64,000 nt of DNA from Blastocatellia bacterium (lineage in GTDB: Bacteria; Acidobacteriota; Blastocatellia; UBA7656), in the NCBI GenBank assembly GCA_035275065.1, contig DATENM010000039.1:1-64000 (forward strand), in the 5' to 3' direction. Numbering within the stretch: the stretch's first letter is position 1; the number at the start of each line of letters is the position of its first letter. The translations under genes were made by a program, and so were the position numbers. Below the pieces are notes generated by a model. The model had not been told where the DNA came from, did no database searches, and worked only from the letters and a program-made list of their open reading frames with translations. Positions 28,498-38,173 of the stretch are shown here, piece after piece.

Positions 28498-30699
28498 CTA
28501 TATCACACGATAGACCTTGCCTTTGTAGACGACCGTGACTTTCTTGCCGAGCGCAAAGTACTCGGCGAGCTTCGGCTCTTTGGCGATCAAGCTGAAGAAC
28601 TCGTCGCTGCCGAATTGCAGGTTGACCTGCGGCAGCGCCGCGGTGTCTTTGAACTCGGTGTCCACCCACTCGTCGCCTTTGAGCTTAAAGGTCTTGTCCG
28701 CGACAGTGCGAACGCTCATCAGGTACGAGTCGGGGCTATCGAGTTTGTCCGACTCCTTTAACGCCTTTTCGGCCTGACTGTAGACGACCGCCGATTCGCC
28801 GCTCGACTGGCGCAATCTCGTGTCCGCAACGCCAGAACCACTGGCGGGCGCGGCGTTGGCCATTGCATCCAACGAGCGCCGTGGCATTGGCGGCAGCGGC
28901 TCGCCGGGACGCCCGCGCCTGCCGATGTCTTTCATGTCTTCGGTCACCAGGAAAGAGGTGTACGGCGTGACGATGCCATAGCGCGTGCCGAGCTGAATGA
29001 TCTCGTCTTTGACTTCCGTGTTCTCGCCGTTCAGGCGAATCTGTTCGAGCAGGTAGCCGACGCGGCGCGTCGCCCACAGCCGCCCGAGAAAAGCGTTGTC
29101 GCTGCGCTCGGCGGGGAAGTGCTGACCCGCGAAGGTAAACGTCTCTTCGCGGTTGCCGACCTTGCCGGTCAGGCGGATGGTGGCGGCGCTCGCGCTGTTC
29201 TTATAGCGCCCGACGATCACCAGTTGCGAGTTCTTGAACAGGTCGCCGAGCGTGCGCGGGTAGAGCAGGTCGGCTTCGACGCCGCCGAAGTCGAGCTTCA
29301 GATCCGACAACACTGGATAGTTGACCCGAGCAAAGAAGTTCGAGACTTTGATTTCGAGGTCTTCCTGCGGCTCGATGTAATCGCTGACGCCGCGATTGTC
29401 CGCCGCCAGCTTGTCGAGCAGGTTGGTATTCACGTCATAGCCGACGCCGAAGGTGAACAGGCGCACGTTTGCGCGGTTGGCGCCGGCGGCATTGCGGACG
29501 ATGTCTCTGATGTCTGTGGGGCCGACCGTCGGCAGGCCGTCTGTAAGGAAGACCACCATCGCCGGACGCTCGGCGGATTGAAACTGTTTGAGCGCGGCGA
29601 TCAGCGCGTCGTTGATGTTGGTGCCGCCTTCGGCGCGCAGGTTATCGATAAACTTCACGCCCGCCTGCTTGCCGGCCCGGTCGGCCTGGATCAAGGCGGC
29701 TTTCATCAGATGTTCTTCGCCGGAAAACGAGATGACGTTGAAGCGGTCGCGCTCGCCTAAGGATTCGACGCCGAACTTTAAGGCCGCCCGCGCCTTGTCA
29801 ATTTTCTCGCCGCTCATCGAGCCCGAGGTATCAAGCACAAAGACGATGTCTTTCGCCAGGCGCTCCTGATCGGCGATGTTCGACTTCGGCGAAACCAGCA
29901 TCAGGAAGTAACCGTCTTTGCCCGGCTCGCGGTGGGTCAACAGCGACAGCCCGAAATCTTTTTCCGATAGCGAGTAATAGAGCAGGAAATCTTTTTGCGT
30001 GTCAGCGCCGACGCCCTCAAAGCTCAAACGCGCGCGCCGCTCGCCGTCGCGCGTGATCGAGATTTTGTGCGATGGCGAGAAGATGTTCTTGAGATCAATC
30101 GGCGAGTTGATCTCGACCGAGGCGGCAATCTCTTTGATCGGCGCTGGCTGAATGCGGCGGCCTGAGCCCAGCTCATAACGGTAGCTGACGGTGCCGCCTT
30201 CGCTCTTGAGCACCTGCGAATAGGTCAGCTCGATCTTCCTGGTCGAGCGCGGCTCGATGGGGAAGACGCTCGCCTGAAAGAGGTCTTTGCCGACGTATTC
30301 GAGCAGGCCGGGATCGATCTGCCGGCGAACAATCTCGTTATAGATTTGTCGCGCCTTTGCCTTCTCGACAATCTCCGCGGCCATGCGTTTGTCGCCGTCA
30401 TAGATGGCGAAATCCGAGATCGAAGCACTCTCAGGGATGGGGAAAAAGTAAGCGCCTTCGAGCCGGTAAGGCGAGGGGTTCTCGAAGACCTGTTCGACTT
30501 TCGTCGTCGCCACCTGCGAATCGATCTTTGTGGTGATCTTTACCGATTTGACGTTGAGGACGCGCGGCAGCGGTTGCGGCAGCGGGCGGGGCAGCGGCGG
30601 GCAGCGGTGGCATTCGTCGGGAATGATAACCCCCTGGCCGAAGGCGCCGCCGCCCATACAAAGAACGAACGCGAGCACAACAAGCAATCTGAATCTCAT
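28498..30699 (-). CDS. Exported VIT and von Willebrand A domain protein
   Basis: 733 residues from the ATG at 30699, which has AGGAGA upstream. A signal peptide (to about 22) and a Pro/Cys-rich segment precede a VIT domain (about 45-160, with EGAYFFPIPESASISDFAI) and a VWA domain with an intact MIDAS (FVLDTSGSMSGEKI, later FLTDGLPT). The C-terminal part includes a Ser/Ala-rich linker and a small beta domain. VIT-VWA proteins resemble inter-alpha-trypsin inhibitor heavy chains and probably mediate metal-dependent adhesion at the surface. The exact partner is unknown. Confidence 0.88.
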   Translation of the reverse strand: MRFRLLVVLAFVLCMGGGAFGQGVIIPDECHRCPPLPRPLPQPLPRVLNVKSVKITTKIDSQVATTKVEQVFENPSPYRLEGAYFFPIPESASISDFAIYDGDKRMAAEIVEKAKARQIYNEIVRRQIDPGLLEYVGKDLFQASVFPIEPRSTRKIELTYSQVLKSEGGTVSYRYELGSGRRIQPAPIKEIAASVEINSPIDLKNIFSPSHKISITRDGERRARLSFEGVGADTQKDFLLYYSLSEKDFGLSLLTHREPGKDGYFLMLVSPKSNIADQERLAKDIVFVLDTSGSMSGEKIDKARAALKFGVESLGERDRFNVISFSGEEHLMKAALIQADRAGKQAGVKFIDNLRAEGGTNINDALIAALKQFQSAERPAMVVFLTDGLPTVGPTDIRDIVRNAAGANRANVRLFTFGVGYDVNTNLLDKLAADNRGVSDYIEPQEDLEIKVSNFFARVNYPVLSDLKLDFGGVEADLLYPRTLGDLFKNSQLVIVGRYKNSASAATIRLTGKVGNREETFTFAGQHFPAERSDNAFLGRLWATRRVGYLLEQIRLNGENTEVKDEIIQLGTRYGIVTPYTSFLVTEDMKDIGRRGRPGEPLPPMPRRSLDAMANAAPASGSGVADTRLRQSSGESAVVYSQAEKALKESDKLDSPDSYLMSVRTVADKTFKLKGDEWVDTEFKDTAALPQVNLQFGSDEFFSLIAKEPKLAEYFALGKKVTVVYKGKVYRVI

Positions 30700-30799
30700 T
30701 GGCTTCTCTCCTGAACTCAATCGCGCTGATGAGTCATCAGCCGCATCGTTATTTTAATCTTAAGGGCATCTGTTCTGCGACAATCGCCCCGTCACGATC

Positions 30800-31474
30800 T
30801 CAGTGAAAGACAATGCCGAGTGAGAGGCGGACGTGGTTTTGTCTGCCGCTCTCCTGGGGATCGGCATCGCCCAGCCGTGTCGGCAGGTAATCGATCAGGC
30901 TGCGAACGCTGATTCGATTGCTGGCGCGAATATCAAAGCCGCCGCCGAATGCCATTGCCAGTCCCGTGCGAGTGTGCGAGTCGGCGAAACTGAGGCTCGG
31001 ACTGGCCGTATGGAACGCCGAGCGCGAGTGCGCCATGCCGAATAAAGAGTGCGCGAAAGGCGTTAGCCGTGTTTGATTACGCACTTTGAATTCGGGGCCA
31101 CCCATCAAATAGAGCGCCCTGGAATCGACATTGAAAGCCTGCCCGGTCACGCAATTGCTCTCAACACAGAGCGTGCCTGTCTGTCCTCGGCTCTGATTGA
31201 AATACATTGAAAAGTCGCCCTTGATGCCGAGGTATTTGCGCAGGTTTCTGGTGAGCGAAGTCTGAAAGCCTGTCGGTCCCCCGGCCTGGTCGCTGAAGAA
31301 AGCTGAGATGTTTTGAACTGCCGTGTGGTCCGACGATTCTCGCGTCGAATAACCATTGGCTGAATAGCCGACGAAGCCTTCGACCTTCGGGTACAATTCA
31401 TTACTGGTCGCTTGCGCGCCGGCGACGGTGTGGAAGCAAGCCACCAACAAGGCGGCTAGAAGCAGTTGTCGCAT
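30800..31474 (-). CDS. Outer-membrane beta-barrel protein
   Basis: 224 residues with a cleavable signal (ending TVAGAQA) and alternating beta strands from residue 30 to the C-terminus LSLGIVFH. The pattern is that of small eight-strand OmpA/OmpX-like barrels. Two cysteines in LCVESNCVTG may form a loop disulfide. AGAAGG precedes the ATG. Function unknown. Confidence 0.75.
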   Translation of the reverse strand: MRQLLLAALLVACFHTVAGAQATSNELYPKVEGFVGYSANGYSTRESSDHTAVQNISAFFSDQAGGPTGFQTSLTRNLRKYLGIKGDFSMYFNQSRGQTGTLCVESNCVTGQAFNVDSRALYLMGGPEFKVRNQTRLTPFAHSLFGMAHSRSAFHTASPSLSFADSHTRTGLAMAFGGGFDIRASNRISVRSLIDYLPTRLGDADPQESGRQNHVRLSLGIVFH

Positions 31475-31581
31475 GGGGTACCTTCTATTCTGAAAATTGG
31501 GCTGGCAGTCTACGAACGTTCGGTTTTTTATTCACTGGTTTGAACGCCGAAGCTTTTCTTTCTTGCAAACTGTGTAGCGGA

Positions 31582-32931
31582 TTAAGCGACCGGCGGGAAT
31601 GAAGTCTCGGTTGCCGGCTCGGCCTCAATGGCCGTTGGTGTGCGCTCGCCGAGGCCGGTTTCGAATTTATCGAGCCATCGCTGTAACACCAGCCACGTCA
31701 GTCCCGGTATCAGGAAGGCCGCGCCCAGCCAGGCGGCCATCTGTCGGGCGCTCAGGCCGGCGTGGTCTAAGCCCCAGCCGGTCACGTAGGTTGACAGCGA
31801 CATCGCCAGCGTCAGAAAGCCCATCTCTAGCGCGAAGACGCGACCGAGGAAACGATTCGGCACCGCCAGTTGCAACAGCGTCGTCGAAAAGACCCACTGG
31901 ATGCTGCCGCCCGCATGCGCGCCGATGACGAACAGCAGCGCCAGCACGAGCGACGGCGAGCCCGAGAATAACAGGTAGAAGATGGCCGAGACAAAAAAGG
32001 CGATGCTGATCGTGCGGCGCATGGGACGCGGCGAATCGTCTGTGATCCATGTGGCGATCATCGGCCCGAGCAGCGCTCCCGTGCCGCGCGCCGCATAGAG
32101 CAAGCCAATCGAGGCGCTGCCGTCATGCCCCAGCGGAAAGATCTCGCGGCCAAAGATGGCCAGCAACAGCAGCACGCCGCCGCCCAGCCCCCAGCCGCTC
32201 TTGACCAGCAATAGAGCGATGACGTGCGGGTTAGTCTTCAAATACCGCACGCCTTCGATCATGTCGGCCATGCCGGTCATCTCAAGCCACGACATGCGCT
32301 GGGCGCTGTCACGCTCGCGCTTCGGCAGCTTTGGGATGCGCGTCGCCCAGATGAAAGCGGCAGAGATGAAGAACGAAATGGCGTCAATGACGAACGCGGT
32401 GTTTCTGCCGAAGAGGTCGGTCACCGCGCCGCCCAGCGCCGCGCCGAAGGCCAGCGTCAGCGACCACGTCGCGCCGCCCAGGGCGTTTGCGGCGATCAAC
32501 TCTTCGCGTCGGACGATCATCGGCACGGCGGCAGATTCGGCAGGCTCGAAGAAAGATGAGAGGATGATTTCGAGCCCCGCGAGCAGGTAGACGATCCACA
32601 CCTGTTCGGGCCGATTGACGAAGAGAAAGCCGAAGACCAGCACTCCGCGCAGCACGTCGGCCCAGATCATGATGGCTTTGCGGTTGAAGCGGTCGGCGAC
32701 GACGCCGGCCAGCGGCCCGACCAGAAATTGCGGCAGCAGCTTGATGATGAGGACGAGGCCGATGGCTTCGCCCGACCCGGTGAGGTTCAAGAGCAGGGTA
32801 AAGAGGGCGACGCTGTTGAACCAGTCGCCGGTCTGCGAGATCAGCCGGCCAATCGTCAACCGGCGAAAGTGGCGATTGCCGCGCAACAACTCGACGTATC
32901 CAACCTTCCGGCCCGGCCTGCTCTCTTGCAT
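31582..32931 (-). CDS. MFS transporter, MFS_3 / enterobactin-exporter-like
   Basis: 449 residues with about twelve helices. The N-terminus FRRLTIGRLISQTGDWFNSV and the loop GVVADRFNRKAIMIWADVLR are characteristic of the MFS_3 group that includes EntS and macrolide-efflux-like proteins. Export of a siderophore or drug is possible; no biosynthetic cluster is nearby. No Shine-Dalgarno is evident. It is divergent from the LysR gene. Confidence 0.85.
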   Translation of the reverse strand: MQESRPGRKVGYVELLRGNRHFRRLTIGRLISQTGDWFNSVALFTLLLNLTGSGEAIGLVLIIKLLPQFLVGPLAGVVADRFNRKAIMIWADVLRGVLVFGFLFVNRPEQVWIVYLLAGLEIILSSFFEPAESAAVPMIVRREELIAANALGGATWSLTLAFGAALGGAVTDLFGRNTAFVIDAISFFISAAFIWATRIPKLPKRERDSAQRMSWLEMTGMADMIEGVRYLKTNPHVIALLLVKSGWGLGGGVLLLLAIFGREIFPLGHDGSASIGLLYAARGTGALLGPMIATWITDDSPRPMRRTISIAFFVSAIFYLLFSGSPSLVLALLFVIGAHAGGSIQWVFSTTLLQLAVPNRFLGRVFALEMGFLTLAMSLSTYVTGWGLDHAGLSARQMAAWLGAAFLIPGLTWLVLQRWLDKFETGLGERTPTAIEAEPATETSFPPVA

Positions 32932-32964
32932 TCATGCATTCTAGCAAAGCCGGAGAAGAAGCAC

Positions 32965-33136
32965 CCACAGATGAACGGGCGGCTACGCCGCAAGGCAAAA
33001 GGCAAAAGGTAAAAGGCAAAAATGTGGCAGGGGAATGAATAGATTGTTTGAGGCTATTGATTAATCCGGCTCCGACCTTTTGCCTTTTACCTTTTGCCTT
33101 TTGCCTTCCGACCAACGGTCGGTGGTTCATCTGTGG
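32965..33136. repeat. Tandem-word hairpin C (nested 30-bp and 12-bp arms)
   Basis: Inner arms 32992-33021 and 33078-33107 are perfect complements built from AAGGCAAAAGG words. Outer arms 32965-32976 and 33125-33136 (CCACAGATGAAC) extend the symmetry. Unlike most copies it lies between divergent starts (MFS and LysR). An A-tract follows the right outer arm. Confidence 0.85.
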
Positions 33137-33200
33137 TTCCAAAAAAAAATATGCTATAAGTATGAATGAAAGGTAGGCATGGCCCTCATAAGGTGACGTT

Positions 33201-34097
33201 ATGCATATCGAATCGCTCAAAGTGTTTTGCGACTTGATTGACACGCGCAGTTTCTCGAAAGCGGCGGTCAAGAATTTCATCTCGCAGTCGGCGGTCAGCC
33301 AGCAGGTGCGCGCCTTCGAGGACCGCTTCGGCAAGCGCCTGGTCGAGCGCAGTCGCGGCGGCGGACTGGTGCCGACGCCCGCCGGCCTGACCTTCTATCA
33401 AGGCTGCCGCGAGATCATCGAGCGCTTCACTTCGCTCAACGACGAGATGCAGGGGCTGGGCGACACGATCAGCGGCCAGGTGCGCGTCGCGACGATCTAC
33501 ACGGTCGGCCTGCACGAGCTGGCGCCGGTCGTCAAACAGTTCATCAAAGAATTCCCGCACGCCAACATCCATATCGAATACAGCCGCGCCAACAAAGTCT
33601 ACGAAGATGTGATTAACCACACGATAGACCTCGGCATCGTTGCTTACCCGGTGCCGCGCCCGCAGATCGACATCATCCCTTTCCGCAGCGACCGCCTGGT
33701 TTTTGTCTGTAGCCCGGAACACGAACTGGCGCGGCACAAACGGCTGGCGGTCGCAGACCTTAGCGGTCAGCGCTTCGTCGGCTTCGAGCGCGACATGTCT
33801 TCGCGCAAGGCGGTGGATAAAATCCTCCGCGACAACGACGCCACGGTGCAGTACGTCATGGAATTCGACAACATCGAGACCATCAAGCGCTCGGTCGAAG
33901 CCGGCCTCGGCGTGACGATCATCCCGCGCGCCGCCGTCGAAAACGAGCTGCGCTCGGGGGCGCTGCGGGCCATCGAGTTTAACGACACCTTCCTGCGCCC
34001 CATCGGCATCATTCACCGCAAAGGGAAGATCTTCAGCGCCGCGGCGCGCAAGTTCATGGAGATGCTCACGGACGGCGCGGCAGCCGCGGCCTCCTAA
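33201..34097 (+). CDS. LysR-family transcriptional regulator
   Basis: 298 residues. An N-terminal winged helix-turn-helix (FSKAAVKNFISQSAVSQQVRAFE) is followed by the substrate-binding effector domain, similar to CysB/CbbR-type members. The ATG has AAGGTGACG upstream, and a TATAAG/TATGAAT stretch near 33153-33166 may be its -10. LysR proteins often control the divergent gene, here an MFS carrier 270 bases away, or the TIR-STAND genes downstream. Neither link is shown. Confidence 0.92.
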   Translation: MHIESLKVFCDLIDTRSFSKAAVKNFISQSAVSQQVRAFEDRFGKRLVERSRGGGLVPTPAGLTFYQGCREIIERFTSLNDEMQGLGDTISGQVRVATIYTVGLHELAPVVKQFIKEFPHANIHIEYSRANKVYEDVINHTIDLGIVAYPVPRPQIDIIPFRSDRLVFVCSPEHELARHKRLAVADLSGQRFVGFERDMSSRKAVDKILRDNDATVQYVMEFDNIETIKRSVEAGLGVTIIPRAAVENELRSGALRAIEFNDTFLRPIGIIHRKGKIFSAAARKFMEMLTDGAAAAAS

Positions 34098-34298
34098 GTG
34101 GCGTGGCTTGCGGCGCATAATGATCGCGTTGCATTCGACAGTGTTTTCGCTTACCCTTACTCCGCACCAGCAGACAACTGACATGATGACAGCCGGCGCA
34201 ACGCTTCGGTTACGAAGGTTACGCCTGACCGTCGCCTTCCCTGTATCCAGATCGTGGACGATGCGGGGGCTGACCGTCCGGCGCGCTGGGGAGAACTA

Positions 34299-35822
34299 AT
34301 GGGATATTTACCGGGATTTCAGCACGACATTTTTATCAGCTATGCGCACGTTGACAACGCCGCAGTTGATGAAGCCGATGGCTGGGTGACGCAGTTCCGC
34401 GAACACCTCGACCTGCAAATGTCGAAGCGCGTCGGGCGCATGGGCGCGGTCAAAATCTGGCAAGACCCGACGCTCGAAGGCAGCCAGCTTTTCGACAAGA
34501 CCATCGAAGACGCCATCATCAGTTCAGCGATCTTCATCGCCCTCACGTCGTCCGGCTATCTGGCCTCGGATTACTGCAAACAGGAGGTGCGCTTGTTCGA
34601 GGCCAAGGCCGGCAAAGAGCCTTTAGGGCTGGCGGTCGGCGACCGGCTGCGCATCTTCAACGTACTGCTCAATAACATCCCGTTCGGCGAATGGCCCACC
34701 GAGTTCGGGCGCACGAGCGGCTTCCCGTTTCACGATGCGGAATCGCCGGACGAGTTCGGCTACCCGGTAGACCCGCAGGAGAAACCTTTTCAATTGCAGA
34801 TGCGCAAGCTCGTCGAAGCGGTTTATCGCACGCTCTGCGCAATGAAAGAGTGCTTACCCGCCGCAGCGCCGGCGGGCGCGTCTGCGCCGGTTACGGCGGC
34901 GCCCGCCGCTGGCGCGAGCGCCGCGGCGACGACGCCTGCACCGGACGCCTTCACGGTCTTTCTGGCCGACACCGCCGATTCGCTGCGCACGTTGCGCAGA
35001 CGCGTCACCGCCGAGCTTCAGAGCAAAGGCATACGGGTCATCGCCGACGTGCCGCCGCCTTACGAAGCCGCGGCGCACGAAGAGCGCGCCATTGCCGCCA
35101 TTGGCGGCGCGCACCTGGCCGTGCATCTGCTCGACACTTATCCGGGCCGCGAGATCGAAGACGCCGAAGAGAAATCCTACGCCCAGCGCCAGGTCGAGCT
35201 GAGCATCGAGCATGCGCGCTCGCAATTCATCTGGGTGCCGAAGGCGCTCGATCTGGCGACGCTTGAAGACGGCACCTATAAAGAGTTCCTCGACCGCCTG
35301 GAGAACGGCGAGCGCAGCGAGGCGACCTACAAATTCCTGCGCGGCCTGCCCGCCGAGTTGCCGCGCGAAATCCTCGACGAGATCGAAGCCGCGCAGCGCC
35401 GCCCGCCCGCCGATGCCGCGCCGCTGGCGGCGCTGGTTGATACGCACTTCAAAGATCAACTCTACGCCCTCGACCTGATCCGCTTTCTGTCGGACAAGAA
35501 CGTGCATCCCTATATCAACCCTGAAGAAGATGACCCGCGCAAAAACATTCGCATCCTTGAAGAGCGCTTGAAGCAGGTCACCAAGCTGATCATCGTCTTC
35601 GGCTCGGTGACTTCGGAATGGGTGCGGGCGCGGCTCGGCGCGGCCGTCGAGATCGCCATCACCGAGGGCTGCCCGCTGAAAGCCTGCGGCGTCTTTTATG
35701 CGGGCGCGCGGCGCAAGAGCGTCGACAGCGATTTCCGCCTCGGCCTGTTCCCGGTTTATACCTTTGATGCGGCTGACCTCGGCAACCCGCAGGCGCTCAA
35801 GCCGCTGCTCGAAGCGGTTTGA
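34299..35822 (+). CDS. TIR-domain protein with two further TIR-like domains
   Basis: 507 residues from the ATG at 34299, which has GGGGAG upstream. Domain 1 (about 8-175) is a TIR domain: DIFISYAHVDN at the start and the conserved Glu96 in LASDYCKQEVRLF, the position used as catalytic residue in NAD-cleaving TIRs. An Ala/Pro linker (187-214) leads to domain 2 (about 217-345, FTVFLADTADSLRTLRRRV), similar to DUF4062/TIR-like folds. Domain 3 (about 387-507) has a third alpha/beta unit with KLIIVFGSVTSEWV. Its stop overlaps the start region of the STAND-peptidase gene, so the two are translationally coupled and probably act together. Confidence 0.82.
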   Translation: MGYLPGFQHDIFISYAHVDNAAVDEADGWVTQFREHLDLQMSKRVGRMGAVKIWQDPTLEGSQLFDKTIEDAIISSAIFIALTSSGYLASDYCKQEVRLFEAKAGKEPLGLAVGDRLRIFNVLLNNIPFGEWPTEFGRTSGFPFHDAESPDEFGYPVDPQEKPFQLQMRKLVEAVYRTLCAMKECLPAAAPAGASAPVTAAPAAGASAAATTPAPDAFTVFLADTADSLRTLRRRVTAELQSKGIRVIADVPPPYEAAAHEERAIAAIGGAHLAVHLLDTYPGREIEDAEEKSYAQRQVELSIEHARSQFIWVPKALDLATLEDGTYKEFLDRLENGERSEATYKFLRGLPAELPREILDEIEAAQRRPPADAAPLAALVDTHFKDQLYALDLIRFLSDKNVHPYINPEEDDPRKNIRILEERLKQVTKLIIVFGSVTSEWVRARLGAAVEIAITEGCPLKACGVFYAGARRKSVDSDFRLGLFPVYTFDAADLGNPQALKPLLEAV

Positions 35823-35836
35823 GTCGTTGGACGATT

Positions 35837-38062
35837 ATGAGACCGGAGCGTACGACGAGATCTTTAACACAGACGCCGGCGCTGCTCGCGGGCAGCGATG
35901 CCGGCACCGAGGCGCTGAACCCGTTCGTCGGGCTGCGCCCGTTCGAGAGCGAGGAGAGCTTGCTCTTTTTCGGGCGGCGCGAGCAAGCCATCGAGCTGCT
36001 GCAAAGGCTGCACGCCACCCGCTTTCTCGCGGTCGTCGGCAGCTCGGGCTGCGGCAAATCGTCGCTGGTCCGCGCCGGGTTGATCCCCAAGCTCAAGGCC
36101 GGCTTCCTGGTCGAAGAACGCGACCTCTGGCACGTCGCCACCATGAAGCCGGGCGACGCGCCGCTTGAAAACATGGCCGTCGCGCTGCTCGAATCCGCCT
36201 CGGTCGAAGCCAGCAAGGCGAACATCAACGGCCTCGTCGAAGCGGTGCGCGGCGAAGGCGCGCAGGCCGTCATCACTCGCCTGCAAGAGGCGCTTGGCGA
36301 CGAAGCGTCTAACCTGCTGCTGCTGGTTGACCAGTTCGAAGAGCTGTTCCGCTTCGCCTTGCGCGATGACGATCCGGTGAAGCGCAACGAAGCCGAAGAG
36401 TTCGTGGCGCTGCTCTTAGAGCTGGCGGCGCAGCGCGAGCTGGCGATCTTCGTCGTCCTCACCATGCGCTCGGATTTCATCGGCGACTGTGACAACTTCT
36501 TCGGGCTGCCGGAGGCCATGAACCAGAGTCAATACCTGGTGCCGCGCCTGACGCGCCGCCAGCGGCAGGACGCCATCGAAGGGCCGATCCGCTTGTTTGG
36601 CGCCAGTATCACCCAGCGCCTGCTCGACCGCGTGCTGAACGACGCCGGCGATAAGTCCGACCAGTTGCCGGTCATGCAACATGCCTTGATGCGCACCTGG
36701 GAGGACTGGCAGCGCACGCGCGAAGGCGCGATTGATCTGACACATTACGAGAACATCGGCACCATCAAGGAGGCCCTGTCGAAGGACGCCGAAGCGGCCC
36801 TCGCCGGCATGAGCGACGACGAGGTAAAGATTACCAAGCGCATGTTCCAGACGCTGACCGACACGGACGCGCGGGGCCGCCGCATCCGCCGCCCGGCGCG
36901 TCTGAGCGAGATCGAAGCCATCACCGGGGCGTCGCGCGAACGAGTGCTTGCCATCGTCGAGCGCTTTCGCTGTAACCGGCGCAACTTCGTCAACCTCTAC
37001 GAAGACAAGTTGACCGGCGACGTGACCATAGACATCTCGCATGAGAGCTTGATCCGCCAGTGGACGCGGCTCGGCGACTGGGTCAACCTCGAAGCCGAAT
37101 CGCGCAAGATTTACCTGCGCATCGTTGACGCGGCGCTGCTCTACCGCGAGGGGCGCTCGAAGCCCTGGCGCAATCCGCAGCTCGGCTACGCGCTCGAATG
37201 GCAGGCGCAGAAGCAGCCGACGGCGGCGTGGGCGGCGCGTTACAACGAAGACTTTGACGCGGCGATGCGCTTTCTCGACATCAGCCGCCGCCGCCATCGC
37301 AACCTGGTGCTGACCTTTTATTTCCTCGTGCCGTTGCTGTTGATCGGCTCAGCGGGCGCTTATACGCTGGTCAAAAACTACAACCTGGCGCGCGAGGCCG
37401 AGCATAAAGACCATCTCCTGCACGTCGTCGAAGAACAGCGCGACAAGGTCGTTGAAGAGCGCCTGCGGCAAGAAGAATCGCTGGGCCGTCAGAACGAGAA
37501 ACTGCTCGACATTGCCGACGAGTATTTCCGCGGCGACGAAGTCACCTATCCCCACCCGATTGTCGGCGACATCAAATTGCGCCGCCTCGCCGATGGCCGC
37601 ATGGAGTTTTACGACAATTGGATTGAACGTAACCTCATCGAGGTGAATGTGCCGGAGCTGCGCGAAATCGATCAGCCGGTCAACGGCACGATCAAGTTCA
37701 ATCGCATCGCGGCGGCGCAGTTGCAGCGGGCGTTCCGGGCGATCAAAGAGCGCGGCTTGCTGGACCGCGTCCTGACCTTGGATTACGCCTTTGTCCGGCC
37801 TGACGATCCGCTGATCCTCAACTTCAAGCGTGGCCAGGGCGGCGGCCCTTCGACGCACGCGCTCGGCATCGGCTTCGATCTCAATCGCCAATACAACCAG
37901 CCGGGCCAGCCCGCCATGCCGCTCGGCCAGCGCGGCTCCGTCCTTGAGCTGGTGCCGGTTCTCCGCGAGTTCGATTTCAGTTGGGGCGGCGACGGCGACG
38001 CTACGCATTTTCAATACAGCCGCCCGAATATCTTTATGACAGATGCCTCGGCCAGAGAGTGA
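35837..38062 (+). CDS. STAND NTPase - membrane helix - M15 peptidase fusion
   Basis: 741 residues from the ATG at 35837; a TTG at 35819 overlapping the previous stop is an alternative. The N-terminus has the nSTAND1 motif NPFVGLRPFESEESLLFFGR, a P-loop GSSGCGKSS (Lys74) and Walker B LLLLVDQFEELF (Asp165, Glu168). A helical region with the STAND motif ISHESLIRQWTRL follows. One transmembrane helix (about 490-512) and a coiled coil lead to a C-terminal M15 peptidase-like domain. It has STHALGIGFDLN (His674, Asp681) and FSWGGDGDATHFQ (Asp721, His724). The His-x6-Asp and Asp-x2-His spacing matches the zinc ligands and catalytic Asp of phage-type L-alanyl-D-glutamate peptidases. Topology puts the peptidase in the periplasm. 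I infer an NTPase-gated peptidoglycan-cutting effector. Confidence 0.85.
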   Translation: MRPERTTRSLTQTPALLAGSDAGTEALNPFVGLRPFESEESLLFFGRREQAIELLQRLHATRFLAVVGSSGCGKSSLVRAGLIPKLKAGFLVEERDLWHVATMKPGDAPLENMAVALLESASVEASKANINGLVEAVRGEGAQAVITRLQEALGDEASNLLLLVDQFEELFRFALRDDDPVKRNEAEEFVALLLELAAQRELAIFVVLTMRSDFIGDCDNFFGLPEAMNQSQYLVPRLTRRQRQDAIEGPIRLFGASITQRLLDRVLNDAGDKSDQLPVMQHALMRTWEDWQRTREGAIDLTHYENIGTIKEALSKDAEAALAGMSDDEVKITKRMFQTLTDTDARGRRIRRPARLSEIEAITGASRERVLAIVERFRCNRRNFVNLYEDKLTGDVTIDISHESLIRQWTRLGDWVNLEAESRKIYLRIVDAALLYREGRSKPWRNPQLGYALEWQAQKQPTAAWAARYNEDFDAAMRFLDISRRRHRNLVLTFYFLVPLLLIGSAGAYTLVKNYNLAREAEHKDHLLHVVEEQRDKVVEERLRQEESLGRQNEKLLDIADEYFRGDEVTYPHPIVGDIKLRRLADGRMEFYDNWIERNLIEVNVPELREIDQPVNGTIKFNRIAAAQLQRAFRAIKERGLLDRVLTLDYAFVRPDDPLILNFKRGQGGGPSTHALGIGFDLNRQYNQPGQPAMPLGQRGSVLELVPVLREFDFSWGGDGDATHFQYSRPNIFMTDASARE

Positions 38063-38173
38063 GCGCCGCGCCGGCAGGCGACGAATCGCGCAAAAAGCCT
38101 TATCCTTAATTGCCCCGAAGTCGCGGGCCACGCGCCACTGCCGCGGGCAATTCTTGATTGATGAGACGAACCG

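Noticed and set aside
33186..34184. 332-codon minus-strand frame
   Set aside because: Shadow of the LysR gene; long antisense frames are expected at this GC content.
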